A stretch of DNA of 64,000 nt, taken from positions 558,001 to 622,000 of the forward strand of contig NZ_SCOM01000002.1 in the NCBI RefSeq assembly GCF_005508865.1. Reading direction: 5' to 3'. The stretch is from Pseudomonas sp. F(2018) (GTDB lineage: Bacteria; Pseudomonadota; Gammaproteobacteria; Pseudomonadales; Pseudomonadaceae). Made by a program: the position numbers and the translations under genes. The notes under the pieces were generated by a model, which saw only the letters and a list, made by a program, of their open reading frames with translations, ran no database searches and was not told where the DNA came from. Positions 26,188-35,000 of the stretch are shown here, one piece after another. Each line of letters begins with the position of its first letter. Within the stretch, counting starts at the first letter, position 1.

Positions 26188-27293
26188 GCTCGCGCATCCA
26201 CTACACCAAACCCTCCATCACCGAGCTCGAGGTCGAGTATGTGACCGATGCTGCGCGCAATGGTTGGGGCGAGAACTGCTATGCCTATATCCAGCGCTTC
26301 GAGGCATCGTTCAAGGCTCACCTGGGAGCACGCCACGCGATTGCGACATCCAGCGCCACCGGTGCGCTGCACATGGGCCTGGCAGGTCTCGGGGTTGGGC
26401 CGGGTGACGAGGTAATCCTTGGTGACATCAACTGGATTGCCTCGGCGGCACCAGTGACATACCTGGGCGCCAAGCCGGTTTTCGTCGATGTACTGGCAGA
26501 TAGCTGGTGCCTCGACCCTGAACGCGTTGAGGCGGCGATCACTCCGGCGACCAAGGCGATCATTGCTGTGCACCTGTACGGCAATCTCTGCGACATGGAC
26601 GCGTTGCTGGCCATCGGTCGTCGCCATGGTATTCCCGTCGTAGAGGATGCCGCAGAGGCCGTCGGCTCCGTTTACCGTGGCCGACGTGCCGGTACCCTGG
26701 GCGCGTTCGGTGCTTTTTCCTTCCATGGCACCAAGACGCTTACGACTGGCGAGGGCGGCATGTTCGTGACCCAGGACGACGCCCTGTTCAACAAGGTGTT
26801 GGCCATGAGCAACCATGGTCGCGTCGCGGGCAACCCCAAGCAGTTCTGGCCCGAGCTGCTGGGCTTCAAATACAAGATGTCGAACCTGCAGGCGGCATTG
26901 GGTTGCGCCCAGACCGAGCGTATCGACGAGTTGATCGCAGCCAAGCGGGCTGTCTTCCAGGCCTATCGGGAGCGTCTCCAAGACCTTCCGCTGCGTATGA
27001 ATCCGCAACCGGCAGACACCGTCAACGGCTATTGGATGCCGACGCTGGTGGCCGATGAGGGCGTTGCCTTCGATCGCGAGGCTCTACTGCAGGCATTCCA
27101 GGCGGACCAGGTGGACGCGCGAGTATTCTTCTGGCCGCTCAGCCAATTGCCCATGTTCGAGTCCCGCCCAGAGAACAGCGTGGCCTATGGACTGTATCAG
27201 CGAGCCATCAATCTTCCCAGCTATCACGACCTGGACGAGGCGAGCATAGAGCGCGTCGTAGGCCACGTGCGCAACGCGTTCGCCATCTCCTGA
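26184..27293 (+). CDS. DegT/DnrJ/EryC1-family PLP-dependent sugar aminotransferase
   Basis: 369-residue vitamin B6-dependent enzyme that transaminates a keto sugar. Key segments are ATSSATGALHMGLAGLGVGPGDEVI, then IVAVHLYGN-like IIAVHLYGNLCDMDAL, PVVEDAAEAVGS, and the PLP Lys at residue 184 in SFHGTKTLTTGEGG. KMSNLQAALGCAQ and the C-terminal INLPSYHDL are typical. The closest functional analogies are perosamine or viosamine synthases acting at C4, so CDP-4-amino-4,6-dideoxy product is likely, but C3 amination is not excluded. ATGA overlap with the methyltransferase gene. Confidence 0.88.
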   Translation: MSSRIHYTKPSITELEVEYVTDAARNGWGENCYAYIQRFEASFKAHLGARHAIATSSATGALHMGLAGLGVGPGDEVILGDINWIASAAPVTYLGAKPVFVDVLADSWCLDPERVEAAITPATKAIIAVHLYGNLCDMDALLAIGRRHGIPVVEDAAEAVGSVYRGRRAGTLGAFGAFSFHGTKTLTTGEGGMFVTQDDALFNKVLAMSNHGRVAGNPKQFWPELLGFKYKMSNLQAALGCAQTERIDELIAAKRAVFQAYRERLQDLPLRMNPQPADTVNGYWMPTLVADEGVAFDREALLQAFQADQVDARVFFWPLSQLPMFESRPENSVAYGLYQRAINLPSYHDLDEASIERVVGHVRNAFAIS

Positions 27294-27302
27294 GGATCGC
27301 CC

Positions 27303-28061
27303 ATGGACCAATCCAACCCACATAACTACCTAGACGGCGAGAAGCGGTACTTCAGTGAAATCGGCGACTATTTCGCGCAAAGCACCGGCAGCTTCAGCGA
27401 GAAGGCGCACGCCGTTGCGCGCTTCATGCCTCGCCAGTCGTTCAGCTACATGCTGGCGCGTATCGAAGTCTACAAACGCATCCTGCCGCTGCATGGTTCT
27501 GTGCTGGATTTTGGTATCCATCGCGGTGCGTCGTTCTTCACCTGGCTTCAGCTCAACGCCATCTACGAGCCCTACAATCACAATCGCAAGTTCATCGGCT
27601 TCGACTCGTTCAGTGGTTTCTCGGCCCTTGGCGACGAGGACGCCGGAGGCGAGGCCATCGCCCTGAAGAAGCAGGGCGGCATGGAGTTTCCGGATGGCTT
27701 GGCGGAGATCCAGCGGGGTATCGAATTGCACGACCTCAACCGTCCGCTGGGGCATGTGCGCAATGCTCTGGTGGTCCAGGACGAGGCGGGAGCGGGGCTC
27801 GCCCGGTACCTTCAGGAGCATCCTGAAACCATCGTGGCCATGGCCAATTTCGGCCTGGGCCTCTACCAGCCGACACTGGAGTTGCTGACCCTGCTCAAGC
27901 CTCGTCTGCAGAAAGGCAGCGTGCTGGTGTTCGAGGAGCTCAACCAGGCCAACTGGCCGGGCGAAACCAAGGCGCTGTATGAAGCCTTCGCGCCCAACGA
28001 AATCTGTTTGCAGCGTGACCCGATCTGCCCGCACCTCAGCTACATGGTCTACGGAGGCTAA
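27303..28061 (+). CDS. TylF/MycF-like putative sugar O-methyltransferase
   Basis: 252-residue protein with a class I methyltransferase-like layout. The SAM-motif-like strand VLDFGIHRGASFFTW starts at about residue 67 and is followed by RKFIGFDSFSGFSAL, the GFDSFxG element characteristic of the TylF (macrocin O-methyltransferase) family; late text VLVFEELNQANWPGE corresponds to the acidic metal-site region in that family. Motif I is DFGIHRG rather than the usual ExGxxxG, so catalytic activity is not certain. GAGG lies ten bases before its start, nine bases after the aminotransferase. A pure hypothetical with this fold is the alternative. Confidence 0.65.
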   Translation: MDQSNPHNYLDGEKRYFSEIGDYFAQSTGSFSEKAHAVARFMPRQSFSYMLARIEVYKRILPLHGSVLDFGIHRGASFFTWLQLNAIYEPYNHNRKFIGFDSFSGFSALGDEDAGGEAIALKKQGGMEFPDGLAEIQRGIELHDLNRPLGHVRNALVVQDEAGAGLARYLQEHPETIVAMANFGLGLYQPTLELLTLLKPRLQKGSVLVFEELNQANWPGETKALYEAFAPNEICLQRDPICPHLSYMVYGG

Positions 28062-28063
28062 TC

Positions 28064-29377
28064 ATGCCCAGTGCCGTTATAGTTGGAGCTTCCATAGGCG
28101 GCCTGGTGGCTGCTGCCCAGCTCAGGGAAGCGGGCTGGGACGTTACCTTGCTGGAAAAGGGCCAGTCGGTAGGTGGCCTGTACGCGACCGTTGATACCCC
28201 CTTCGGTACCTGCGAGTTGGGTATGCACGTGCTCTATGTGAGTGCTGAGCAACAGGCATTGCTGACCGCGATGTTTGGTTCTGAGGTGTTCATCGAGAAA
28301 CGAGGCGTGCAAGTGGATATCGGCGCTTCGTTCAACGCAGGCGCGCTAAACCCGAACAGCATCTACCCCGATGTGCGCCATCTGCCAGAGCTTCCGTTGA
28401 TTCGTGAACAGGTCCTGCAGCGAAGCGAGCACGACGTTCAGGTCAGCGCTGCCGAGGAATCCCGAGCACGCTTTGGCGCCGTGGCGGCGGAGCAGGTGAT
28501 AGCCCCGATACTTGAGAAGCTTTGGAAACAACCTGCGCAGACCCTGACCTCCTGCGCGTTGCACTGCTTCTTCGACCTAAGGCGGATCATTCTGGCGGAC
28601 AAACCGCAAGCCGATGCCCTGAAACAGGAGCCTCGACTGGATGCGGTGATCGGCAATCCCGAGCAGACCCATCCGGCTGGTGAGGTATACGGCGGGCGTA
28701 GAGCCTTGTTCTTTACTGCCGCGGCGCATGGCCTTTCCGACCGGGCTGTCAGTTATTTGCGCGGGCTGGGCATCTGCGTCGAGCTGGGTTGCGACGTGCG
28801 CCTGGACGACGACATGCTGGTACGTGACGGTAAGCCTCTAAGCGCTGAGTTTGACGCCTGTATCATCGCCAGCCCGCTGGCCGCCCTGGCGCCCGAAGTG
28901 GCGCAGCAGCTGGACAGTGTCGAGCTGTCGATCTTCTACTTCCAGATCGAGCCGCTGGAGCTGCCGGCCTACTATGTGCTGTGCCATGACAGTGGGCTCG
29001 CAGCGAGTCGTATCGTCAATTATCGAGCCTATAACTTCGACCAGGCGCCTCACCTGGACCGTGTGCTCGCGGTCGAGGTGTTACACGAGATCGGCCAGCC
29101 GCCGCCTGTAGAACGCCTTGTCGCGGAACTGCAGCAGGTCCTGCCCGGTGTCCGCGTGCTCGACAGTCATGGCTTGTCGCGCCGACTGCGGGTGGCCGTG
29201 CCGAGCCTGGCCAATGCGGCCAGGCTGGATGATTTGGCCCAGCGGGTAAGCGAGCGCTCGGGTTTCGCTCTGCTCCACTTCACCGGAATGCGCACTGACA
29301 AGGGCTTGTTCTTCTCTCATCAAACCGTTGGAGCCGCCTATGCAGCCGCACTGGACTGTTCGCGAAGGCTGCCTTGA
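28064..29377 (+). CDS. FAD/NAD(P)-binding oxidoreductase related to amine oxidases and UDP-galactopyranose mutase
   Basis: 437-residue flavoprotein. The N-terminal dinucleotide motif is AVIVGASIGGLVAAAQL with GASIGG at residues 8-13, then VTLLEKGQSVGGLYAT, the GG-doublet region that follows the ribose-binding Glu in FAD-dependent oxidoreductases. An internal region EVYGGRRALFFTAAAHGLSDRAV and FDACIIASPLAAL resemble protoporphyrinogen-oxidase and UGM-like proteins. The C-terminal GMRTDKGLFFSHQTVGAA could close the FAD site. Substrate unknown; the location suggests a step on a sugar or acyl group of the flagellar glycan. It starts two bases after the TylF-like gene and its end overlaps the next start by 38 bases. 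Confidence 0.72.
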   Translation: MPSAVIVGASIGGLVAAAQLREAGWDVTLLEKGQSVGGLYATVDTPFGTCELGMHVLYVSAEQQALLTAMFGSEVFIEKRGVQVDIGASFNAGALNPNSIYPDVRHLPELPLIREQVLQRSEHDVQVSAAEESRARFGAVAAEQVIAPILEKLWKQPAQTLTSCALHCFFDLRRIILADKPQADALKQEPRLDAVIGNPEQTHPAGEVYGGRRALFFTAAAHGLSDRAVSYLRGLGICVELGCDVRLDDDMLVRDGKPLSAEFDACIIASPLAALAPEVAQQLDSVELSIFYFQIEPLELPAYYVLCHDSGLAASRIVNYRAYNFDQAPHLDRVLAVEVLHEIGQPPPVERLVAELQQVLPGVRVLDSHGLSRRLRVAVPSLANAARLDDLAQRVSERSGFALLHFTGMRTDKGLFFSHQTVGAAYAAALDCSRRLP

Positions 29378-30488
29378 AATCGCCTCGATGCCGTTCTACT
29401 GGCGGCTGAGTGACGGAAAACATGCCGTACCAGGCATCGAACCGCGCATGCCGATGCGGCTACAGGTCAATGCCGAGTTCGACTATCTGGAGCTGGCGCT
29501 GACTTTCAGTGAACAAGCCTGCCTGGATTTGGCCTACCAGCAGGATGCCAATATCGGTTTCATCAACCCCGAGTCGGGGCAGATCGATACCTATGGGGCA
29601 AGCGTGAATACCTTTTTCCTGGACGCGGTGAACGCCGTGCAGCCGGCGCGAATTTTCGAGATCGGTTGCGGCGCAGGCTTCAGTATCGAGTTCATGCGTC
29701 GGCATGGCTGGCAAGTCACCGGCATAGATCCGTCCGAATACTCGTTGCGCTGGAGCGAGCGCCTGGGTTTTCCGCTGATCAACCAGTTCTTCGACGCGGA
29801 TGCGCTCGGCCTGGACGCCGACTTCGTGTTCTGCAACGACGTTTTCGAACATGTCGGCGCAGTAGTCGAGTTCTCCCGCCAGGTCTGCAAGGCACTGGTC
29901 CCAGGAGGGACTTTTGCGTTCGCCACGACCAACTCGACGCAGGCAATTCAGTTCGGCGACATTTCGATGCTCGAGCACCAGCATGTGAACATGTTCACCG
30001 AAGGCTCGATCATTCGAATCCTGCGGGCTGCCGGCTTCGGCGAAGTACGGGTTGGCCGGGGTTCCTATGGCAATACCTTCCATGTTGTTGCACGCAAGGG
30101 TGGCAGTTCGTTACCCGCCGAGAGTGGGCAGGGCGACTGTGACGGCTATTTCGAGCGCGCGCAGCGCAGGATCGAGGCCTTCACGCGGCTGCATGCCCAG
30201 CTGCATGGGGCCTGTGGCTACTACGTGCCGCTGCGTTGCATCCCCTATCTGGCCGCGGTAGGTGACTACGGCGATCACGATCTCTTCGACTCCAACACCA
30301 GCTGGCATGGCAAGTACATTGATGGCTACCAGCGGCCGATTCGCTCGCCACAGGACATCGCTCCGGGAGATGGTCGTGCGATCTTCATCGGCTCGAACAC
30401 CTTCTATGAGGAAATCCGCAAGAGCCTGATGGCCCGCGGCGTTCCGGCCGGGCTCATTCATGGCATCAGTACCCTGGGGGAGGTGTAG
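29340..30488 (+). CDS. Class I SAM-dependent methyltransferase with C-terminal Rossmann-like segment
   Basis: 382-residue protein. The SAM domain has IFEIGCGAGFSIEFM, with Glu at 107, VTGIDPSEYSL, DFVFCNDVFEHVG and LVPGGTFAFATTNS, a Methyltransf_23/11-type fold. The last ~120 residues contain IRSPQDIAPGDGRAIFIGS, which resembles the C-terminal Methyltransf_14 segment of the C-methyltransferase at 24964-26187, so it may be a divergent relative lacking the zinc-finger start. ATG 29340 has GGAG six bases upstream; a TTG at 29328 is less likely. It overlaps the flavoprotein gene by 38 bases. Confidence 0.75.
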   Translation: MQPHWTVREGCLEIASMPFYWRLSDGKHAVPGIEPRMPMRLQVNAEFDYLELALTFSEQACLDLAYQQDANIGFINPESGQIDTYGASVNTFFLDAVNAVQPARIFEIGCGAGFSIEFMRRHGWQVTGIDPSEYSLRWSERLGFPLINQFFDADALGLDADFVFCNDVFEHVGAVVEFSRQVCKALVPGGTFAFATTNSTQAIQFGDISMLEHQHVNMFTEGSIIRILRAAGFGEVRVGRGSYGNTFHVVARKGGSSLPAESGQGDCDGYFERAQRRIEAFTRLHAQLHGACGYYVPLRCIPYLAAVGDYGDHDLFDSNTSWHGKYIDGYQRPIRSPQDIAPGDGRAIFIGSNTFYEEIRKSLMARGVPAGLIHGISTLGEV

Positions 30489-30490
30489 CG

Positions 30491-31225
30491 ATGCCGGCAG
30501 CCCCCCGTGTCGTCATTTCCCAGTCGATGTTGTTCCCCTGGGTCGGCCTGCTGGAGCAGGTGCGCCTGGCTGATATCTTCGTGCACTACGACGATGTGCA
30601 GTTTTCCAAGGGCGGTTTCGTCAACCGCGTGCAGCTCAAGACTCCTGAAGGCATGCGCTGGATGACGGTACCGCTGGAGTCGCTGCACCTGGGCCAACGC
30701 ATCGACGAAGTTCGTATCGCTCCGCCGGAGCGTTGGCGCGATGCTCACATGATGCTGCTGCGGCGCAGCTTCTCCGGTGCGCCCTTCGCTGCGGATGCTC
30801 TGGAACTGGCCGAGGAGGTCTATCTCAGTGAGCATGCTCATATCGGTGCGCTGGCGCGTGCCTCCCTGCTCGCGCTGGTGCGCTACTTTGGCCTCGATGC
30901 CGGCACGCGCTTCGTCGATGTGACCGAATTGGCTATCCCGGGCAGCAGCAGCGAGCGCGTCCTCGCCGTGGTGCGTAGCCTGGGGGGCGATGTCTACATT
31001 ACCGGTCACGGTGCATCGCGCTACCTCGACCATCCTGGCTTCGAGCGCCAGGGTGTCAACGTCGAGTATGTGAATTACCGGCGCCTGCCTTACCCGCAGG
31101 CACATGGCGCCTTCACCCCCTATGTATCGGGCCTGGACCTGGTCGCCAATTGCGGCCGGGACGGCGTGCGTTACATTGCATCCGACACCCTTAGCTGGAG
31201 AGATTTCCTAAATGAGCGCGACTGA
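30491..31225 (+). CDS. WbqC family protein
   Basis: 244-residue member of the WbqC-like family, which is encoded in O-antigen and flagellin-glycan loci but has no settled activity. Signature segments are VVISQSMLFPWVGLLEQV at the N-terminus, YDDVQFSKGGFVNRVQLKTP, a Trp-rich WMTVPL, and the C-terminal GVNVEYVNYRRLPYPQAHG. No signal peptide or membrane segment. It starts two bases after the methyltransferase stop and overlaps the CmcI-family gene by 14 bases. Confidence 0.82.
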   Translation: MPAAPRVVISQSMLFPWVGLLEQVRLADIFVHYDDVQFSKGGFVNRVQLKTPEGMRWMTVPLESLHLGQRIDEVRIAPPERWRDAHMMLLRRSFSGAPFAADALELAEEVYLSEHAHIGALARASLLALVRYFGLDAGTRFVDVTELAIPGSSSERVLAVVRSLGGDVYITGHGASRYLDHPGFERQGVNVEYVNYRRLPYPQAHGAFTPYVSGLDLVANCGRDGVRYIASDTLSWRDFLNERD

Positions 31226-31955
31226 CTCGTTCGATGCTGACATGCGCACGCAGATCGAAGGCCTCAAGGCCGACCGCGACGTCCAGGCGCTGTCGCGCAT
31301 CTGGCTGCGAGAGACCTCTCCACACCGGTACGTTTACAACTTCAAGTGGATGGGGCGGCCGATCATCCAGTTTCCTCAGGACATGATGGCCATGCAGGAA
31401 ATCGTCTGGGCAACCCGCCCGGATCTGATCATCGAGACCGGCGTCGCCCATGGCGGCTCCGTTCTTTACTACGCCTCGCTGCTGGAGCTGATGGGGCATG
31501 GAGAGGTGATCGGCATCGATATCGATATTCGTGCCCATAACCGCAAGGCCATTGAGGAGCATCCGATGAGCCGGCGCCTGCGCCTGATCGAAGGCTCCTC
31601 GATTGCCCCCGACATAATCGCGCAGGTGCAGGCGCTGGCTAAAGGCAAGCGGGCGATCGTCGTGCTCGACTCCAACCACACCCACGATCATGTTCTGGCC
31701 GAACTGCGTGCCTATGCGCCGCTGGTGTGCGAAGGCGGGTACTGCGTGGTGATGGACACGGTGCTGGAGGACATGCCGGCTTCGCTGGTGGCCGAGGACC
31801 GGCCCTGGAGCGTTGGCAACAGCCCCAAGACCGCAGTACACCAGTATCTGAAAGAAACAACGGACTTCGTGATCGACAAGGATCTCGAGGCGAAACTGCT
31901 TATCACCGTGGCACCGGACGGCTATCTGCGTCGTGTGCAGGGTGCGCAGGCCTGA
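31212..31955 (+). CDS. CmcI-family methyltransferase/hydroxylase-like protein
   Basis: 247 residues matching the cephalosporin hydroxylase CmcI family, which has a SAM-methyltransferase fold. Seen here: IIQFPQDMMAMQEIVW, then LIIETGVAHGGSVLYYASLL with Glu75/Gly77 of the SAM motif, EVIGIDIDIRAHN, and IVVLDSNHTHDHVLAEL followed by YAPLVCEGGYCVVMDT, a highly typical CmcI order. A metal-dependent O-methyltransferase acting on a sugar or hydroxy-acyl group is the likeliest role. It overlaps the WbqC gene and precedes the giant glycosyltransferase by 71 bases. Confidence 0.82.
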   Translation: MSATDSFDADMRTQIEGLKADRDVQALSRIWLRETSPHRYVYNFKWMGRPIIQFPQDMMAMQEIVWATRPDLIIETGVAHGGSVLYYASLLELMGHGEVIGIDIDIRAHNRKAIEEHPMSRRLRLIEGSSIAPDIIAQVQALAKGKRAIVVLDSNHTHDHVLAELRAYAPLVCEGGYCVVMDTVLEDMPASLVAEDRPWSVGNSPKTAVHQYLKETTDFVIDKDLEAKLLITVAPDGYLRRVQGAQA

Positions 31956-32026
31956 TCGGATATCGCCAGTTCCTGGCCCTGGTTCTACGGGCGGCCCGCC
32001 GCCCAACGCAATGACACGGTGCATGC

Positions 32027-35000
32027 ATGCAGAAGATAGAAAGTCAGATCGTGATCGGCGTGCCGATCTACAACGAAGGCGCCTACATCCTGGAGACGCT
32101 GCGCTCGCTTGCCGCGCAGACCCATGGAGAGTTCAAGGTGCTGGTGGCGGACAACGCATCGACCGACGCTACCGAGCAGGTCTGCCGGACGTTCTGCGCC
32201 ACGGACAAACGTTTCACCTACGTGCGCCACGCTTCCAACCTGGGAGCCCTGGAGAATTTCCGTTACTGCCTGGAGAACAGCGATTCCGAGTTCTTCATGT
32301 GGCTGGGTGGCCATGACCAGGTGGTGCCGGAATTCCTGGCGGAAACGCTGGCCCGGATGCAGGCAGACGACAGCGTCAGCCTGGTGTATGGCCATACCAG
32401 CTACATCGACGAGCTCGGCCGGCCCCTCGCACAGACCAACGGCGGCAATTACATCTTCGACGAGCCACTGCAGGCCCACGAGCGCTATCTCAAGCTATTG
32501 CGAGCGCTGTATCGCTGCGAGCCGGTCAATCAGCTGATCCGCCGCTCCTGTATCGATTTCTCGTTCCGCCCGGTCATCAGTGCCGATCTGGCGTTCCTTT
32601 GCCATCTGGCCGGTCATGGTCCATTCGCTCGGGTAGAAAAGCCCCTCTACGTGCGCCGCGAAATCAGCAAGCGCGACAGCACGCCCATGGAGCGGCTGAC
32701 TGGGCAGAAGAGTGAGGCGAAACACCACGAACTGGCCGCGCTTTTCGTCGACAGCATTGTTACCCATCCCGCCATCGACCCAGCGCGCAAGCCGCAGTTG
32801 ATCAGCCAGGTTCTGGAATGGATGGATCAGCGCTTCAAGGTCTTCAGTGCACCCTCTGCGATGCCGGCGGTGTCTGCCAGCGCACCTTCAGCGGCAAGTG
32901 GAACGGCGCCGTTCTTCAGCGTCGTCATGCCCATGTACAACCGCGAGCGCTATGTAAAGGAGGCAATCGACTCCGTACTGACGCAGAGCGATGCCGATTT
33001 CGAGCTGATCGTGGTCGACGACGGCTCCACCGACCGCTCGTTGGAAATCGTGGAAAGAATCGATGATCCCCGGCTGCGGCTGTTGCGTAACCAGCACGGT
33101 GGCGGTGCGGCGGCGCGTAATACCGGTATCAAGGCGGCGCGTGGCGAATTCATCGTCTGGATCGACAGCGATGACAAGCAGGCGCGGGGCGCCCTGGCTG
33201 CGCTGCGCAAGAGCATCGCCAGTGTCGATGCCGATATCTTCTATGGCGACCTGGAAATCTTCGACGAGGAGCAGAGCAGCAAGCAGGTGCTGCATACCCA
33301 CTATCCAGACTACCTGGGGCGGGACGTGCTACCCCTGCTGATCCAGGGCAACTGCCTGCCCAATCCCGGCACGGCGGTGCGCCGCGACCTGTACGTACGC
33401 CATGGCGGCTACGACACGACCTTCACCCGCTGTCACGACTACCAAATCTGGACCCGGCTAGCCGACACCGCACGCTTCAAGAAGGTGGACGCGATTCTCT
33501 GCCACTGGCGGCAGCATGGTGAGAGTCTCTCCAGCGCCAAGACGCGCGCCTTCGAGGCCAAGGTGATCTTGGATGCCTTTGCCCGTTATCCGGTCAGCCG
33601 CCTGTTCCCTGACCTGGCCGACGACATCCGCGGTCAGGCTGAGGCCTGCCAGCGCGTATCCGGCGTCCTGCAACAGCTGCAGGAGTATTCGCCTGCCTTG
33701 CGTCTGGCCTACAAGGCTCGCGCTCTCGGTCATACGGGGGGGGGGCTGGCCGAGCTGGAAAAGCTGGCCGGGGCAGGCTACGAGCCCGCTTTTTCCATCA
33801 TCCTCACCACCTACAACCGGCCCGATCTGCTGCGCGACGCACTCAGCAGCGTCGGTCGACAGACCCTGCAAGATTTCGAAGTCATTCTGATCAACGACAA
33901 TGGCGAGCCGGTCGAACATCTGTTGGCTGATTATGACTTCCCCATCAGCTACATCCGCCAGGGCCGCAATCGAGGCCTGTCCGCTGCGCGCAACGCCGGC
34001 CTGAAGCAGGCCAGGGGGCGCTATGTGGTCTATCTAGACGATGACGACATCTACCTGCCCAACCACCTGGCGGTACTCGCCGAAGCGTTCGAGCAGCATC
34101 CGCAGAGCGTGGTGTACACCGGCGTGGAATACGTCAGCGAGCGCCTGGAGGGAGGGCGACGTGTCGAGCTTGGCCGCAACCAGCCTTTCCAGCACGAGGT
34201 GTTTGATCGGGACCGTCTGTTCGCGCAGAACTACATACCGGTGAACACCTGGGCACACCCGCGTGAAATGCTCGTGGAGGTTGGTGAATTCGACACCGAA
34301 CTGGCGGCGTTCGAAGACTGGGACATGCTGCTGCGCCTGGCTACTCGCTACCCCTTCGTGCATGTGCCGACGGTCACCACGGAGGTGCACACGCGCGAGG
34401 TGGGGGCGGGCGCCGACCACATGCTGGGGCGCGAGCGGAAGAATTTTCCTGCCCTGTATAAAGAGCTGTACAGGCGTTATTCCGGCTCCTCCAGCGAGGG
34501 CCTGCAACACGAGCGCCGGCAGATGTTGGCGCGTCTGGGGGAAAGACCCAGCAAATCCAGCCTCGAACGTTGGTTGGCGGAGCGCCTGCCCACCGAAACG
34601 GAAAATCGCTTAATCAGTGAATATCTGCAGGCACATGGCGGCGGCCCTCTGATAGGTGTGGTGGTGCTTGATCTCGACGGACAGTCAGACAAGCTGATGG
34701 CGACTCTGAAGAGCCTGAGTGGTGATCGCTGCATCTACTCCACACTCAAGATAATCGTGCTGACACCGAGCACGACCCCCACTACTTCAGCAGCAGACAA
34801 ATTGCACTTCATCCGCCTAGCTGGCGACGATTTGGCAGTGCAGATCAACCGAGCGGTCGAGGAGGCCGATTTCGAGTGGTTTATGCTGGCCCAAGCTGGC
34901 GATGAGTTCACGCCGAGCGGTCTGATGATTGCCGGCCTGGAATTGCTGGCCAGCCCAGAGTGCCGGGCTGTATATGGAGATCAGCTGCAGCGTCTGCCGG

